Assembly (NCBI GenBank): GCA_002496475.1
Contig: DAJV01000086.1
Span: 1-16,236, forward strand
From: Vulcanisaeta sp. UBA163
GTDB taxonomy: Archaea > Thermoproteota > Thermoprotei > Thermoproteales > Thermocladiaceae
Direction of reading: 5' to 3'
Length of the DNA stretch: 16,236 nt
Made by a program: the position numbers and the translations under genes. Below the pieces are notes generated by a model. That model had not been told where the DNA came from, ran no database searches, and worked only from the letters and a program-made list of their open reading frames with translations. This document shows, one piece after another, positions 1-6,525 of the stretch. The first letter of the stretch is position 1. Each line of letters opens with the position of its first letter.

Positions 1-28
1 CTTTTTACCACCGGCTGGCGGTGGTTAA
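1..28 (+). CDS. Possible 3' end of a gene entering from the left edge
   Basis: Reading from base 2, the frame gives Phe-Leu-Pro-Pro-Ala-Gly-Gly-Gly and then a TAA stop at 26-28. A Pro-Pro-Ala-Gly-Gly-Gly tail is plausible as a protein C-terminus, and nothing else in the first 158 bases looks coding. Eight codons cannot identify a family, and the same bases form a perfect inverted repeat, so the open frame may be accidental. Confidence 0.2.
7..25. repeat. Perfect 7-bp inverted repeat with 5-nt loop
   Basis: ACCACCG (7-13) pairs exactly with CGGTGGT (19-25) around the loop GCTGG, giving a GC-rich hairpin in an AT-rich spacer. There is no T-run directly after it on either strand, so it does not look like a standard terminator. 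It may be the end of an RNA gene or a chance product of the possible Pro-Pro-Ala-Gly-Gly-Gly coding tail. Confidence 0.4.
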
Positions 29-158
29 GTATTATTGCTAACTAATTATGAATAGTATTACTATTTAAGGGAATTATGGATGAATAATGATAAGTATATT
101 ATTGGTTTTCATTGTTAAAATTTTAATATTACATTAATTTTTAGCAGTTAGGGTAAAA

Positions 159-1328
159 TTATTCCATTATATTTATATTGCTTTGTTTTTGATCCTCCTC
201 GTAGTTTTCCATAAGCCATGTTGGTGTCGATAATATGGCTACATAACCACTGAAGGTCTGCGTCAGTGTTAGGTTCTCCTCAACTGATTTAGGCATTACG
301 AATAAATCAATGTCCTTTCTTCCCCTCAGCATTAATGTTAGGTTCATTATTTCATCTTCACCCACGTCCTCACTAACAACAACAATCTTGGCAATACCCC
401 TCTTGATCGCATCCATCACGGAGTCCTTACCGTAGATTAGGTACTCCGGTTTCTTAACAGCTAGGTACATAATCTCCTCCATCAGTTTCTTGGCCTTAAC
501 GTACTCAGTCTCCTTGAGCTTATCCTCAGCATTCCTAATCGCCTCGAGGACACCACTAATGTCGGCGCAGCATGCAGGTACTATTGCAATTACCTTATCC
601 CTTATCCTATGGTCAAGTTCCCCCTCTTCAAGGAACTCCTCCTTAGTTGGTCCCGGTCCAGCGACAACAATACCCTTTAGGTTCGGTACCTCGGTGAGTA
701 TTTTGTTGGTTCTCTCGGCAACCAGCTTGTAGAATGTCTCGGCTAGGTGTTCTGTCTGTCGTTTGTATCTTAGGGCTGATTGACCACCCGCGGCATGCTT
801 ATTAGGTACGAAGAACTCCACCTTATCTGCAATTTCCCAGTAATTACCCCTTAGCAGTGCAATCACTGCCTCACCCCTCTCAATGACTATTATCCCATAC
901 GTGTCACTACTCTTCACCATTCCTTCTAGGATCTCCGTGTGGAATGAGGTATCGCATATGTACTTAAAGGTTGATATGGGCAATGGTGGAATTAAGGCAT
1001 GAAAGACCCACTCATAATTACCAGGGTTAATCATATGGAATCCTCCGAATATCGCTAGTCCATTCTCTGGCGCCTTGGATATACCCTTTATTGAGTTTAT
1101 TATCCTTTCAAGTGCGTCCTGAACATGAGTCCTAGTGGTCTTATCCTTAATATTGCTTGCCAAGGCCCATTCCTGCCTAAGCATTGATACTACGTCGGGA
1201 ATTGGCCTATTACTATTGATGTATAGACTAATAAGAGTGGTTGCATATCCCCTATACCTCTTTAGTAGGTTTATTATGACCTTAAGTTCTCCAAAATCCT
1301 TTATTCCAAGACGTCCACGAAGAACCAA
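159..1328 (-). CDS. prf1: Peptide chain release factor aRF1 (eRF1 family)
   Basis: Class I release factor: it reads all three stop codons in the ribosomal A site and triggers hydrolysis of peptidyl-tRNA. Seen here: an N-terminal decoding domain (RYRGYATTLISLYI), a NIKS-type loop written ASNIKDKTTR, a YxCxxxF motif (YICDTSF) and the catalytic GGQ in HAAGGQSALRY. The open frame extends upstream to an ATG at 1406, which would overlap the thiolase stop. I prefer TTG at 1328 (389 aa): it puts NIKD at 59-62, YxCxxxF at 123-129 and GGQ at 181-183, nearly the human eRF1 positions (61-64, 125-131, 183-185), whereas the ATG adds 26 residues with no family counterpart. A TATA-like element lies at 1362-1368. 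The last NIKS residue is Asp instead of Ser. The family call is firm; the start is probable. Confidence 0.95.
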   Translation of the reverse strand: MVLRGRLGIKDFGELKVIINLLKRYRGYATTLISLYINSNRPIPDVVSMLRQEWALASNIKDKTTRTHVQDALERIINSIKGISKAPENGLAIFGGFHMINPGNYEWVFHALIPPLPISTFKYICDTSFHTEILEGMVKSSDTYGIIVIERGEAVIALLRGNYWEIADKVEFFVPNKHAAGGQSALRYKRQTEHLAETFYKLVAERTNKILTEVPNLKGIVVAGPGPTKEEFLEEGELDHRIRDKVIAIVPACCADISGVLEAIRNAEDKLKETEYVKAKKLMEEIMYLAVKKPEYLIYGKDSVMDAIKRGIAKIVVVSEDVGEDEIMNLTLMLRGRKDIDLFVMPKSVEENLTLTQTFSGYVAILSTPTWLMENYEEDQKQSNINIME

Positions 1329-1361
1329 AGGACTTGCATCATTTAAAAGCCTTTTGCTACA

Positions 1362-1368
1362 TTTAAAG
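1362..1368 (-). promoter_or_regulatory. TATA-like element for aRF1
   Basis: On the minus strand CTTTAAAT lies about 37 nt before the preferred TTG start, overlapping the thiolase stop codon. A second TTTTAAAT at 1341-1348 is too close to that TTG. Transcription from the first box would start near 1339 and give a leader of about a dozen bases; readthrough from the thiolase gene is an alternative. Confidence 0.35.
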
Positions 1369-2553
1369 AATCTCAATGGCCACTGCGGTTGCGCCACCCG
1401 TGCCATGGCATAGTGCGGCTATGCCCCTCTTACCGCCAACATGCATTAAAGCCGATATTAATGTTGTAACGATCCTAGCACCGCTAGCACCCAGTGGATG
1501 TCCCAGGGCTATCGCTCCGCCAAATATGTTCATTTTTTCGTAAGGAACACCTAACACCTTGTTCACTAGTACGTTAACAACGGCAAAGGCTTCATTAACC
1601 TCAAAAACATCAACATCACCTATGCCCCAACCAGTCTTACTCAGTAACTTCCTAATCACGTAAATTGGCGCCTCTGGGAATCTCCAGGGCTCTAGCATGT
1701 GCCATGCATAGCCAACAATCCTTGCCACAGGCTTCAACCCCAACTCCCTTGCCCTGTCCATGGTAGTTAATAATAGTGCAGCAGCCCCATCAGAGAGTTG
1801 GGAGGAATTACCAGCTGTATGGAATCCACTTGGTCCAAAGGCGGGCTTTAACTTGGCTAATTTCTCAATACTTGTGTCGGGCCTGATCCCCTCGTCCTTA
1901 TCCAAGTAAACCCTCTCACCGTTTATCGATGTATCAACAGGCTCCAACTCTAGGTAGTACTTACCCTCAGTAGCCCTTGAGGCCCTCATGTGGCTCTCAT
2001 AGGCAACCCTATCAAGCTCCTCCCTGGTAATTTCATGTTCCACGGCAACCCTATCTGCCTCCTGCCCCATAAGCATCATGTTTGTAGGGTCCATTAACCC
2101 ATCATAAATCATCAAATCCATTAACCTTAAATCCCTGCCAATCAAGTGCTTAAGGCCCCACCTGGCATCGTGAGGTAGTGCCAGTGGTTGTGTGCTCATG
2201 GACTCAGCGCCGCCGGCAATCATAATATTAACGTCGCCAACCTTGAGGGCTCTGACAGCTTCGATAATTGCCTGCATGCCTGAGGAGCAAACCCTATTAA
2301 CTGTAAATGCACTGATGTTATCTGGCAATCCAGCCAGTAGCGCAGCGAACCTACTTAGGTTCTGCCCCATGCCTCCCTGAAGTGTTGAGCCGAAAACAAC
2401 CTCATCGATTAACTTTCCATCAATGCCGGACCTGTTGATTAGAGATTTTATGACCTCGGCGGCTAAATACGGAGTCTTCATGTTTCTAAATGCGCCACCA
2501 AATTTACCAATGGGGGTCCTTACGAAGCCCGTAATAACAATTTCCTGATCCAT
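1363..2553 (-). CDS. Acetyl-CoA acetyltransferase (thiolase II family)
   Basis: Condenses two acetyl-CoA to acetoacetyl-CoA, the entry step of the mevalonate pathway, or runs in reverse as a ketothiolase. At 396 aa it has the full thiolase length. The nucleophile is Cys89 in NRVCSSGMQA, followed by GGAESMS; the C-terminal active-site elements are His352 in GGAIALGHPLGASG and Cys382 in ALCHGTGGATAVAIE, so the catalytic Cys-His-Cys set is intact. The last motif has CHGTGG where bacterial enzymes usually have CIGGG. The ATG at 2553 lies about 28 nt from a TATA box, suggesting a leaderless mRNA. It diverges from the prenyl synthase/IPK operon, which supports a role in isoprenoid synthesis, but a degradative role is not excluded. 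aRF1 follows 34 nt downstream. Confidence 0.93.
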   Translation of the reverse strand: MDQEIVITGFVRTPIGKFGGAFRNMKTPYLAAEVIKSLINRSGIDGKLIDEVVFGSTLQGGMGQNLSRFAALLAGLPDNISAFTVNRVCSSGMQAIIEAVRALKVGDVNIMIAGGAESMSTQPLALPHDARWGLKHLIGRDLRLMDLMIYDGLMDPTNMMLMGQEADRVAVEHEITREELDRVAYESHMRASRATEGKYYLELEPVDTSINGERVYLDKDEGIRPDTSIEKLAKLKPAFGPSGFHTAGNSSQLSDGAAALLLTTMDRARELGLKPVARIVGYAWHMLEPWRFPEAPIYVIRKLLSKTGWGIGDVDVFEVNEAFAVVNVLVNKVLGVPYEKMNIFGGAIALGHPLGASGARIVTTLISALMHVGGKRGIAALCHGTGGATAVAIEIL

Positions 2554-2576
2554 ACATGATTAATAATGATCCTGAC

Positions 2577-2585
2577 AATATTAAA
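2577..2585 (-). promoter_or_regulatory. TATA box of thiolase gene
   Basis: Minus-strand TTTAATATT is centred about 28 nt before the ATG at 2553, placing the predicted transcription start at or beside the start codon. Confidence 0.5.
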
Positions 2586-2667
2586 CTTTGTCCCTGTTAA
2601 TTAAGTATCAATAGGGATAAACCATGGTCGAATTATTATTCAACAGTTAAATATCACTAAGGATATA

Positions 2668-2676
2668 ACTTAATTA
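2668..2676 (+). promoter_or_regulatory. TATA box of prenyl synthase operon
   Basis: ACTTAATTA is centred 28 nt before the ATG at 2700. No ribosome binding site precedes that ATG, so a leaderless transcript is expected. The 146-bp divergent spacer (2554-2699) holds this promoter and the thiolase promoter and nothing else I recognise. Confidence 0.5.
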
Positions 2677-2699
2677 CCTAGGTATTAGCCGAAGGATCA

Positions 2700-3731
2700 A
2701 TGGACATATTGGATAAACTTCACAGTCTCTACGGACGTGAGATTGATGAGCAATTAATCAAATACCTAAGTAAGGATATCAATGAGGAGTTCAAAGAGGC
2801 AGTGATTTACCAAGTGTCCACTGGCGGTAAGAGATTGAGGCCGCTAATAACGTTAACGACCGCGAGGGCCTGCGGTAATGATTACAGGATTGCACTGCCG
2901 GCTGCAGCGATTGTGGAGCTCATACATAATTACTCCTTGATATATGACGACATAATTGATGAGGCATTGCTAAGGAGGAGTAAGCCAACGGTTAGGGCTA
3001 AGTATGGTGACAACGCGGCCATACTAATCGGCATATGGTATAGGGAGGCCATTGAGGAGGCGATACTCGAGACTAGGGACCCGGTGTCCTTTGCCAGGGA
3101 GACTGCAAACACAATACGTGCTATAGACGAGGGAGAACGCCTTGATATATTATTGGAGTACTCAGGACGTAGGGATCCATACTTCACCGAGAATAGGCTG
3201 GGCCCTAGACTACTGGGTAATTGGGAGGCTCTATACAATACGTACATAAGAATGATCGGTCTGAAGACCGCGGCTCTAATAAGGACAGCATCGGTCTTCG
3301 GCGCCATGTCAGTTAATGCCGATCACTGCATGAAGGCCCTCTCTGATTATGGTACATACCTGGGGCTCGCGTTCCAGGTACTAGATGATATACTGGATGT
3401 ATTTGGCGATGTTAGGAAGTTCGGGAAGGAAATTGGGAAGGATATTAAGGAGCATAAGTTGGGTAATGCGGTCATCATCATGGCATTGAGGGAATTGAGT
3501 GATAAGGATAAGGATGAACTACTAAGTATACTTAGTGAAGGCGTTATTACGGATGTCGGTGTTAAGAGGGCTGTGGAGTTAATTTCTAAAACAAATGCCA
3601 GGGAGAACGCGCTGGGTCTTGCGAGAGAATTCGCAGAAAGATCCGAGAGGGCACTTGACGAATTAAGTAGTAATGAGTACGTGGAGGACCTTAGGGAAAT
3701 CTTAAGATTCACAGTAACCAGGGAATTCTGA
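2700..3731 (+). CDS. Polyprenyl (geranylgeranyl-type) diphosphate synthase
   Basis: Class I trans-prenyltransferase that adds IPP units to an allylic diphosphate to make the C20/C25 chains of archaeal ether lipids. Seen: substrate motif GGKRLRP (42-48), first Asp-rich motif DDIID (83-87) with LLRRSKPT after it, GLKTAAL (188-194), and second Asp-rich motif DDILD (229-233) in AFQVLDDILDVFGD followed by a Lys-rich stretch. All Mg2+-binding aspartates are present. The fifth residue before the first motif is Tyr78; an aromatic residue there usually limits the product to about C20 in archaeal short-chain enzymes. The length (343 aa) is usual, though the segment after GDNAAILIG is divergent (IWYREAIEE). 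Its TGA overlaps the ATG of the IPK gene by one base. Confidence 0.93.
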   Translation: MDILDKLHSLYGREIDEQLIKYLSKDINEEFKEAVIYQVSTGGKRLRPLITLTTARACGNDYRIALPAAAIVELIHNYSLIYDDIIDEALLRRSKPTVRAKYGDNAAILIGIWYREAIEEAILETRDPVSFARETANTIRAIDEGERLDILLEYSGRRDPYFTENRLGPRLLGNWEALYNTYIRMIGLKTAALIRTASVFGAMSVNADHCMKALSDYGTYLGLAFQVLDDILDVFGDVRKFGKEIGKDIKEHKLGNAVIIMALRELSDKDKDELLSILSEGVITDVGVKRAVELISKTNARENALGLAREFAERSERALDELSSNEYVEDLREILRFTVTREF

Positions 3732-4504
3732 TGGGATTATTCATAATGAAGCTTGGGGGTAGCGCAATAAGTGATAAATCAAAACCACTGAGTTATAGGG
3801 AGGATTGGGTCCAAGGCCTGGGCAGGCTTCTCTTAGCAAGCATTAGGGCTGGTAATAGGTTTGTATTGATTCACGGAGGTGGTAGTTTTGCGCACCCACT
3901 GGCATTAGCCTATGGTTTAAGTAGGTATAGGGATAACGAGCAATTAATAGGTGTGTCCCTAACATCCGCCATACTTCATTACCTAAGCATGAAAATAACA
4001 ATGACACTAACAAGGGCGGGACTACCAATATACCCACTAAGAACCGGCTCCATATACGTAATTAGGAATGGAAAACCACAATTATTAATAAGTCCAATCC
4101 ACGTCCTGGAATTACTTGGGAGAGGGATCGTGCCTATGATGTACGGCGACGTTGTACCTAGTGAAGAGGGTTTTTCAATAATAAGTGGTGACGACATAAT
4201 GCTCGACCTAAGTTTGAAATTAAGACCATCAGCCGCGGTATTCTTAACTGATGTACCTGGTATTCTAGATAGTAATGGCAATTTAATTAGGGAATTAACA
4301 AGTTCATCAGTAATTAATGAGAGAGGCACGGGGGGTATTGATGTGACGGGGGGCCTCATGAAGAAGGTTCGATCGGCAATAGAATTATCCAACCACACAA
4401 GAACCTACCTATGCGCCATTTGGGATTTAAAATCAATAAGTAGTATTATTAATAATGAAGAACCCAGTGGTTGTACGAGGTTTCTACCTCGTACTAAGGG
4501 TTAA
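3731..4504 (+). CDS. Isopentenyl phosphate kinase
   Basis: Phosphorylates isopentenyl phosphate to isopentenyl diphosphate with ATP, the last step of the archaeal (modified) mevalonate pathway. It belongs to the amino acid kinase fold: N-terminal KLGGSAISDK (7-16) with the ATP-phosphate-binding Lys7 and glycines, then HGGGSFAHPLA (48-58). His55 matches the His that marks IPKs and contacts the substrate phosphate; the preceding residue is Ala where Gly is common. GDVVPSEEGFSIISGDDI and the C-terminal GGIDVTGGLMKKV (nucleotide binding) complete the family pattern at the usual length of 257 aa. The ATG shares its A with the TGA of the prenyl synthase gene, so the two are surely co-transcribed and probably translationally coupled. 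Its product feeds its neighbour. Confidence 0.93.
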   Translation: MGLFIMKLGGSAISDKSKPLSYREDWVQGLGRLLLASIRAGNRFVLIHGGGSFAHPLALAYGLSRYRDNEQLIGVSLTSAILHYLSMKITMTLTRAGLPIYPLRTGSIYVIRNGKPQLLISPIHVLELLGRGIVPMMYGDVVPSEEGFSIISGDDIMLDLSLKLRPSAAVFLTDVPGILDSNGNLIRELTSSSVINERGTGGIDVTGGLMKKVRSAIELSNHTRTYLCAIWDLKSISSIINNEEPSGCTRFLPRTKG

Positions 4505-4591
4505 TCACCCAGTTATTTCCAAAAACATGGATTAAGGTGATTGCCCTAAGTTATTTGCTAAGTATTGAAATCACGGGAAGGGATCACCCAG

Positions 4592-5320
4592 CTAGTTATT
4601 CTTTGATGAGAACAATACCTCGTTTAGGAACGTAGCATTCGCAAGTTGCTGTCCATATATTATTCCCGTCGCGTTTACGGTATTATGCGGGCCAATTAGT
4701 ATCAGTATTGGCAGGTATACATTACTTACATTCATGTCCAGCTTAGTAAGTAATTGTGTCAATAGGGTTTGGTAACCTGGTATTACGTAAGTACCCTCCG
4801 TAATATTATCCCAGAACGTAGTTACTATCATGAAGTTCGTGGAACTCGGACTAAAACCACAGAGTTGGGAAACATAACTATTGAATAACTGAATTGAACC
4901 AGTAGACGCAGGTGCTTGCGATGGTGGGTTAGGAAGTACAACTACAATCACGGTGTACCCATGGTACACACTGGCATTATAAAGCGCAGGCCAGACTCCA
5001 CATGTTGTTTCAATTACGCTTATATCATTAACAGTTAAGAACATGACCATAGGTTTCTCATTATTTATGAACCCCATCGCACTGGCATTGATGAGTGAAT
5101 TAGTCGATGGGTTGTACAACAATGAAAGCATCCACTGGGTTATATTAGCCGTACTAATCCCTTGATTAATCACTGTAGGCGTTGTTATCCTGGATAATAC
5201 GCCTGGCAGGAACATCATGGCTATGAAAGCAGCCTCGCCAAATATCACCAGCGCCAGAGCCAAGTAAAAGAACTTCCCCCTACGTTTCTGCATCTTCCTT
5301 GCCTTTTTGGGCTTAGACAT
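4592..5320 (-). CDS. Membrane-anchored secreted protein, probable thioredoxin-like fold
   Basis: I do not recognise a named family. A Lys/Arg-rich N-terminus (SKPKKARKMQKRRGK) precedes one hydrophobic segment (FFYLALALVIFGEAAFIAMM), so the rest should lie outside the cell. The exterior part carries seven Asn-X-Ser/Thr sequons, consistent with archaeal N-glycosylation. KPMVMFLTVND followed by a Cys in ETTCGVWPAL, and later VYLPILILIGP (cis-Pro-like) before a Gly-containing end segment, resemble a thioredoxin-type domain in which the second Cys of CxxC is Trp; another Cys sits in QLCGFSP and could form a disulfide. The ATG at 5320 (242 aa) is preferred over the TTG at 5332 because it lies about 27 nt from the TATA box. 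Coding is likely; the fold is inference. Confidence 0.75.
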   Translation of the reverse strand: MSKPKKARKMQKRRGKFFYLALALVIFGEAAFIAMMFLPGVLSRITTPTVINQGISTANITQWMLSLLYNPSTNSLINASAMGFINNEKPMVMFLTVNDISVIETTCGVWPALYNASVYHGYTVIVVVLPNPPSQAPASTGSIQLFNSYVSQLCGFSPSSTNFMIVTTFWDNITEGTYVIPGYQTLLTQLLTKLDMNVSNVYLPILILIGPHNTVNATGIIYGQQLANATFLNEVLFSSKNN

Positions 5321-5341
5321 GTCTAAACCCAAGATCCGTGA

Positions 5342-5353
5342 TTATTTATTAAG
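5342..5353 (-). promoter_or_regulatory. TATA box of the membrane-anchored protein gene
   Basis: Minus-strand CTTAATAAATAA is centred about 27 nt before the ATG at 5320 and only about 15 nt before the upstream TTG at 5332, which decides in favour of the ATG and a leaderless mRNA. Confidence 0.5.
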
Positions 5354-5384
5354 GTTAACTCTCCTTCGCCCTGTTCATGATAAA

Positions 5385-5393
5385 CTTTAATTA
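5385..5393 (+). promoter_or_regulatory. TATA box of the alpha/beta hydrolase gene
   Basis: CTTTAATTA is centred 29 nt before the ATG at 5418 but directly abuts the upstream in-frame ATG at 5394, so the downstream ATG is the likely start. Confidence 0.5.
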
Positions 5394-5417
5394 ATGCAGC
5401 AAATACGTAATTTAATA

Positions 5418-6050
5418 ATGAAGGCCTTGGTACTTCATGGCCTGGGATCAAGCCCTGAAAAGATAAATTGGTTGACCGGACCACTGGGATCGCTGGGTTT
5501 AGAGGTGATGTCGCCTACGTATAGGGACTTTGAGGATGGATTGAATAAGGTCAATGAAATTCTGGGCAAGGTCAATGAGGGCCTCATTGTTGCAGGTCAT
5601 TCCATGGGTGGTACAATCGCTCTACTTACTGCATCGACAACAGGAAAGATCGCGTGCGCAATCTCCGTGTCTGGACCTACTGATAGGCTAGCCCAGATTA
5701 GGTGGCTACTCGCCGGTGAACCTGGTAGTATTAGGCGGAGGACCTATGAGGAATTAGCGAGGATTGATAGTAGGCAAGTCACGGAGGAGTTCTTAACAAA
5801 GACCTCACCAATTAATTACCTAAAGCCTAACCTACCGCCAATACTCCTTATACATGGTACCAATGATGAACTGGTGAACATCCAGCAGGTTGAGAATTAT
5901 TACGAGAGGGCCAAGGCCCTTGGTAATATTGTGGAATTCATAAGGGTTGAGGGAATGCCGCATACACCAAGGGGTAAAGACATTAGGGTTATTGCTAGGG
6001 CTATTGAGGATTTTGTACGTAAGCGTTGCCCCACTAATTCAAATAAGTAA
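5418..6050 (+). CDS. Alpha/beta hydrolase (serine hydrolase, RBBP9/dienelactone hydrolase-like)
   Basis: Small cytoplasmic alpha/beta hydrolase of 210 aa; the substrate is unknown, with ester or peptide-like bonds possible. The start MKALVLHGLGSSPE gives the usual first strand and HGxGS oxyanion loop. The nucleophile elbow is GHSMGG (Ser62), the acid is Asp150 in LLIHGTNDELV, and the base is His182 in EGMPHTPRG, so the triad is complete and in canonical order. There is no signal peptide. The frame could begin at the ATG at 5394, but that codon lies at the TATA box and adds eight residues before the first strand, so I use 5418. The gene diverges from the membrane-anchored protein gene and converges on the zinc-binding protein gene; the context gives no substrate clue. 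Confidence 0.88.
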   Translation: MKALVLHGLGSSPEKINWLTGPLGSLGLEVMSPTYRDFEDGLNKVNEILGKVNEGLIVAGHSMGGTIALLTASTTGKIACAISVSGPTDRLAQIRWLLAGEPGSIRRRTYEELARIDSRQVTEEFLTKTSPINYLKPNLPPILLIHGTNDELVNIQQVENYYERAKALGNIVEFIRVEGMPHTPRGKDIRVIARAIEDFVRKRCPTNSNK

Positions 6051-6105
6051 TGGTAAAAGCAAGGTAAAAAATTTTAAGGGAGAATCATTGTTATATATTG
6101 GATTG

Positions 6106-6399
6106 TTAATCTGCAACATATGTCTCTTGGTGAGATTCCTCATCAATGTATGGTATTTTTATCAGTTTATGACCCTTATGAAGCGGCAATAGGGATTTAT
6201 GGATCATGGTCCTGCAGTCTAAGCACCAATAGAACTCATCCTCATCAGCTTCCTCATTTAGTTCCATGAAGAATGGGCATTGCCACTCAGTCATCACCAT
6301 CCTCATGTAGTAGGGGCTATCTTTATTTGTGCAAATACCTACATCGTCATGTAACTCATGAAGTCTAAAATACTTGCAATTTATGCACTTAATTTCCAT
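6106..6399 (-). CDS. Small protein with two predicted zinc-binding modules
   Basis: I do not recognise a named family. The 97-aa protein has two Cys/His clusters: CINCKYF with later Cys in GICTNKDSP and EWQCPFF (CxxC-14-C-17-C), and WCLDC followed by His in TMIHKSLLPLHKGHKL, a B-box-like CxxC/His pattern. An acidic stretch (ELNEEADEDE) separates them. Two structural zinc sites are likely, and the role could be protein or RNA binding. A GTG at 6411 would extend it by four residues, but GGTGA at 6404-6408 lies four bases before the ATG at 6399, which decides the start. A TATA-like box at 6431-6440 puts the transcription start just before GGTGA. It converges on the hydrolase gene across 55 bp. 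Confidence 0.8.
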   Translation of the reverse strand: MEIKCINCKYFRLHELHDDVGICTNKDSPYYMRMVMTEWQCPFFMELNEEADEDEFYWCLDCRTMIHKSLLPLHKGHKLIKIPYIDEESHQETYVAD

Positions 6400-6403
6400 A
6401 AAC

Positions 6404-6408
6404 TCACC
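6404..6408 (-). promoter_or_regulatory. Shine-Dalgarno GGTGA at predicted mRNA 5' end
   Basis: GGTGA, complementary to the 16S rRNA 3' end, stands four bases before the ATG at 6399 and about 27 nt after the centre of the TATA-like box at 6431-6440, so it would lie at the very 5' end of the message. Confidence 0.5.
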
Positions 6409-6430
6409 CACTATTTTACTTATAATTAGA

Positions 6431-6440
6431 GTTAATAAAT
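6431..6440 (-). promoter_or_regulatory. TATA box of the zinc-binding protein gene
   Basis: Minus-strand ATTTATTAAC; initiation about 26 nt downstream falls near 6409-6410, directly before GGTGA. A weaker AATTATAAG at 6418-6427 is an alternative and would give a leaderless start near 6399. Confidence 0.4.
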
Positions 6441-6494
6441 CTGTCGCAAAATGAATTGGTGATATATATCCATGCAGATCTATAGATAATAATG

Positions 6495-6503
6495 CTTAAA
6501 TTT
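6495..6503 (+). promoter_or_regulatory. TATA box of ornithine cyclodeaminase family gene
   Basis: CTTAAATTT is centred 27 nt before the ATG at 6526, with no Shine-Dalgarno sequence between, so the mRNA is predicted to be leaderless. Confidence 0.55.
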
Positions 6504-6525
6504 ACCAACATAGTACAAATGCCAT

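Noticed and set aside
7..25. Hairpin at the left edge as an intrinsic terminator
   Set aside because: No T-run follows the stem on either strand; kept only as an inverted repeat.
490..732. Open frame on the plus strand inside the release factor gene
   Set aside because: It is antisense to well-conserved aRF1 coding sequence, has no promoter or ribosome site, and its Ser/Leu-rich composition is typical of a shadow frame.
1307..1348. Short ATGATG frame of 13 codons overlapping the aRF1 start, as a regulatory uORF
   Set aside because: It lies out of frame across the proposed start without a ribosome site and could easily arise by chance.
4505..4592. TCACCCAG repeated at both ends of the convergent spacer between IPK and the membrane protein gene
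   Set aside because: Two 8-base direct copies about 80 bp apart are expected by chance, and no mobile element or further symmetry is present.
5947..6192. Plus-strand frame extending past the hydrolase stop into the zinc-protein gene
   Set aside because: It overlaps two real genes out of frame, and its hydrophobic part comes from the AT-rich convergent spacer.
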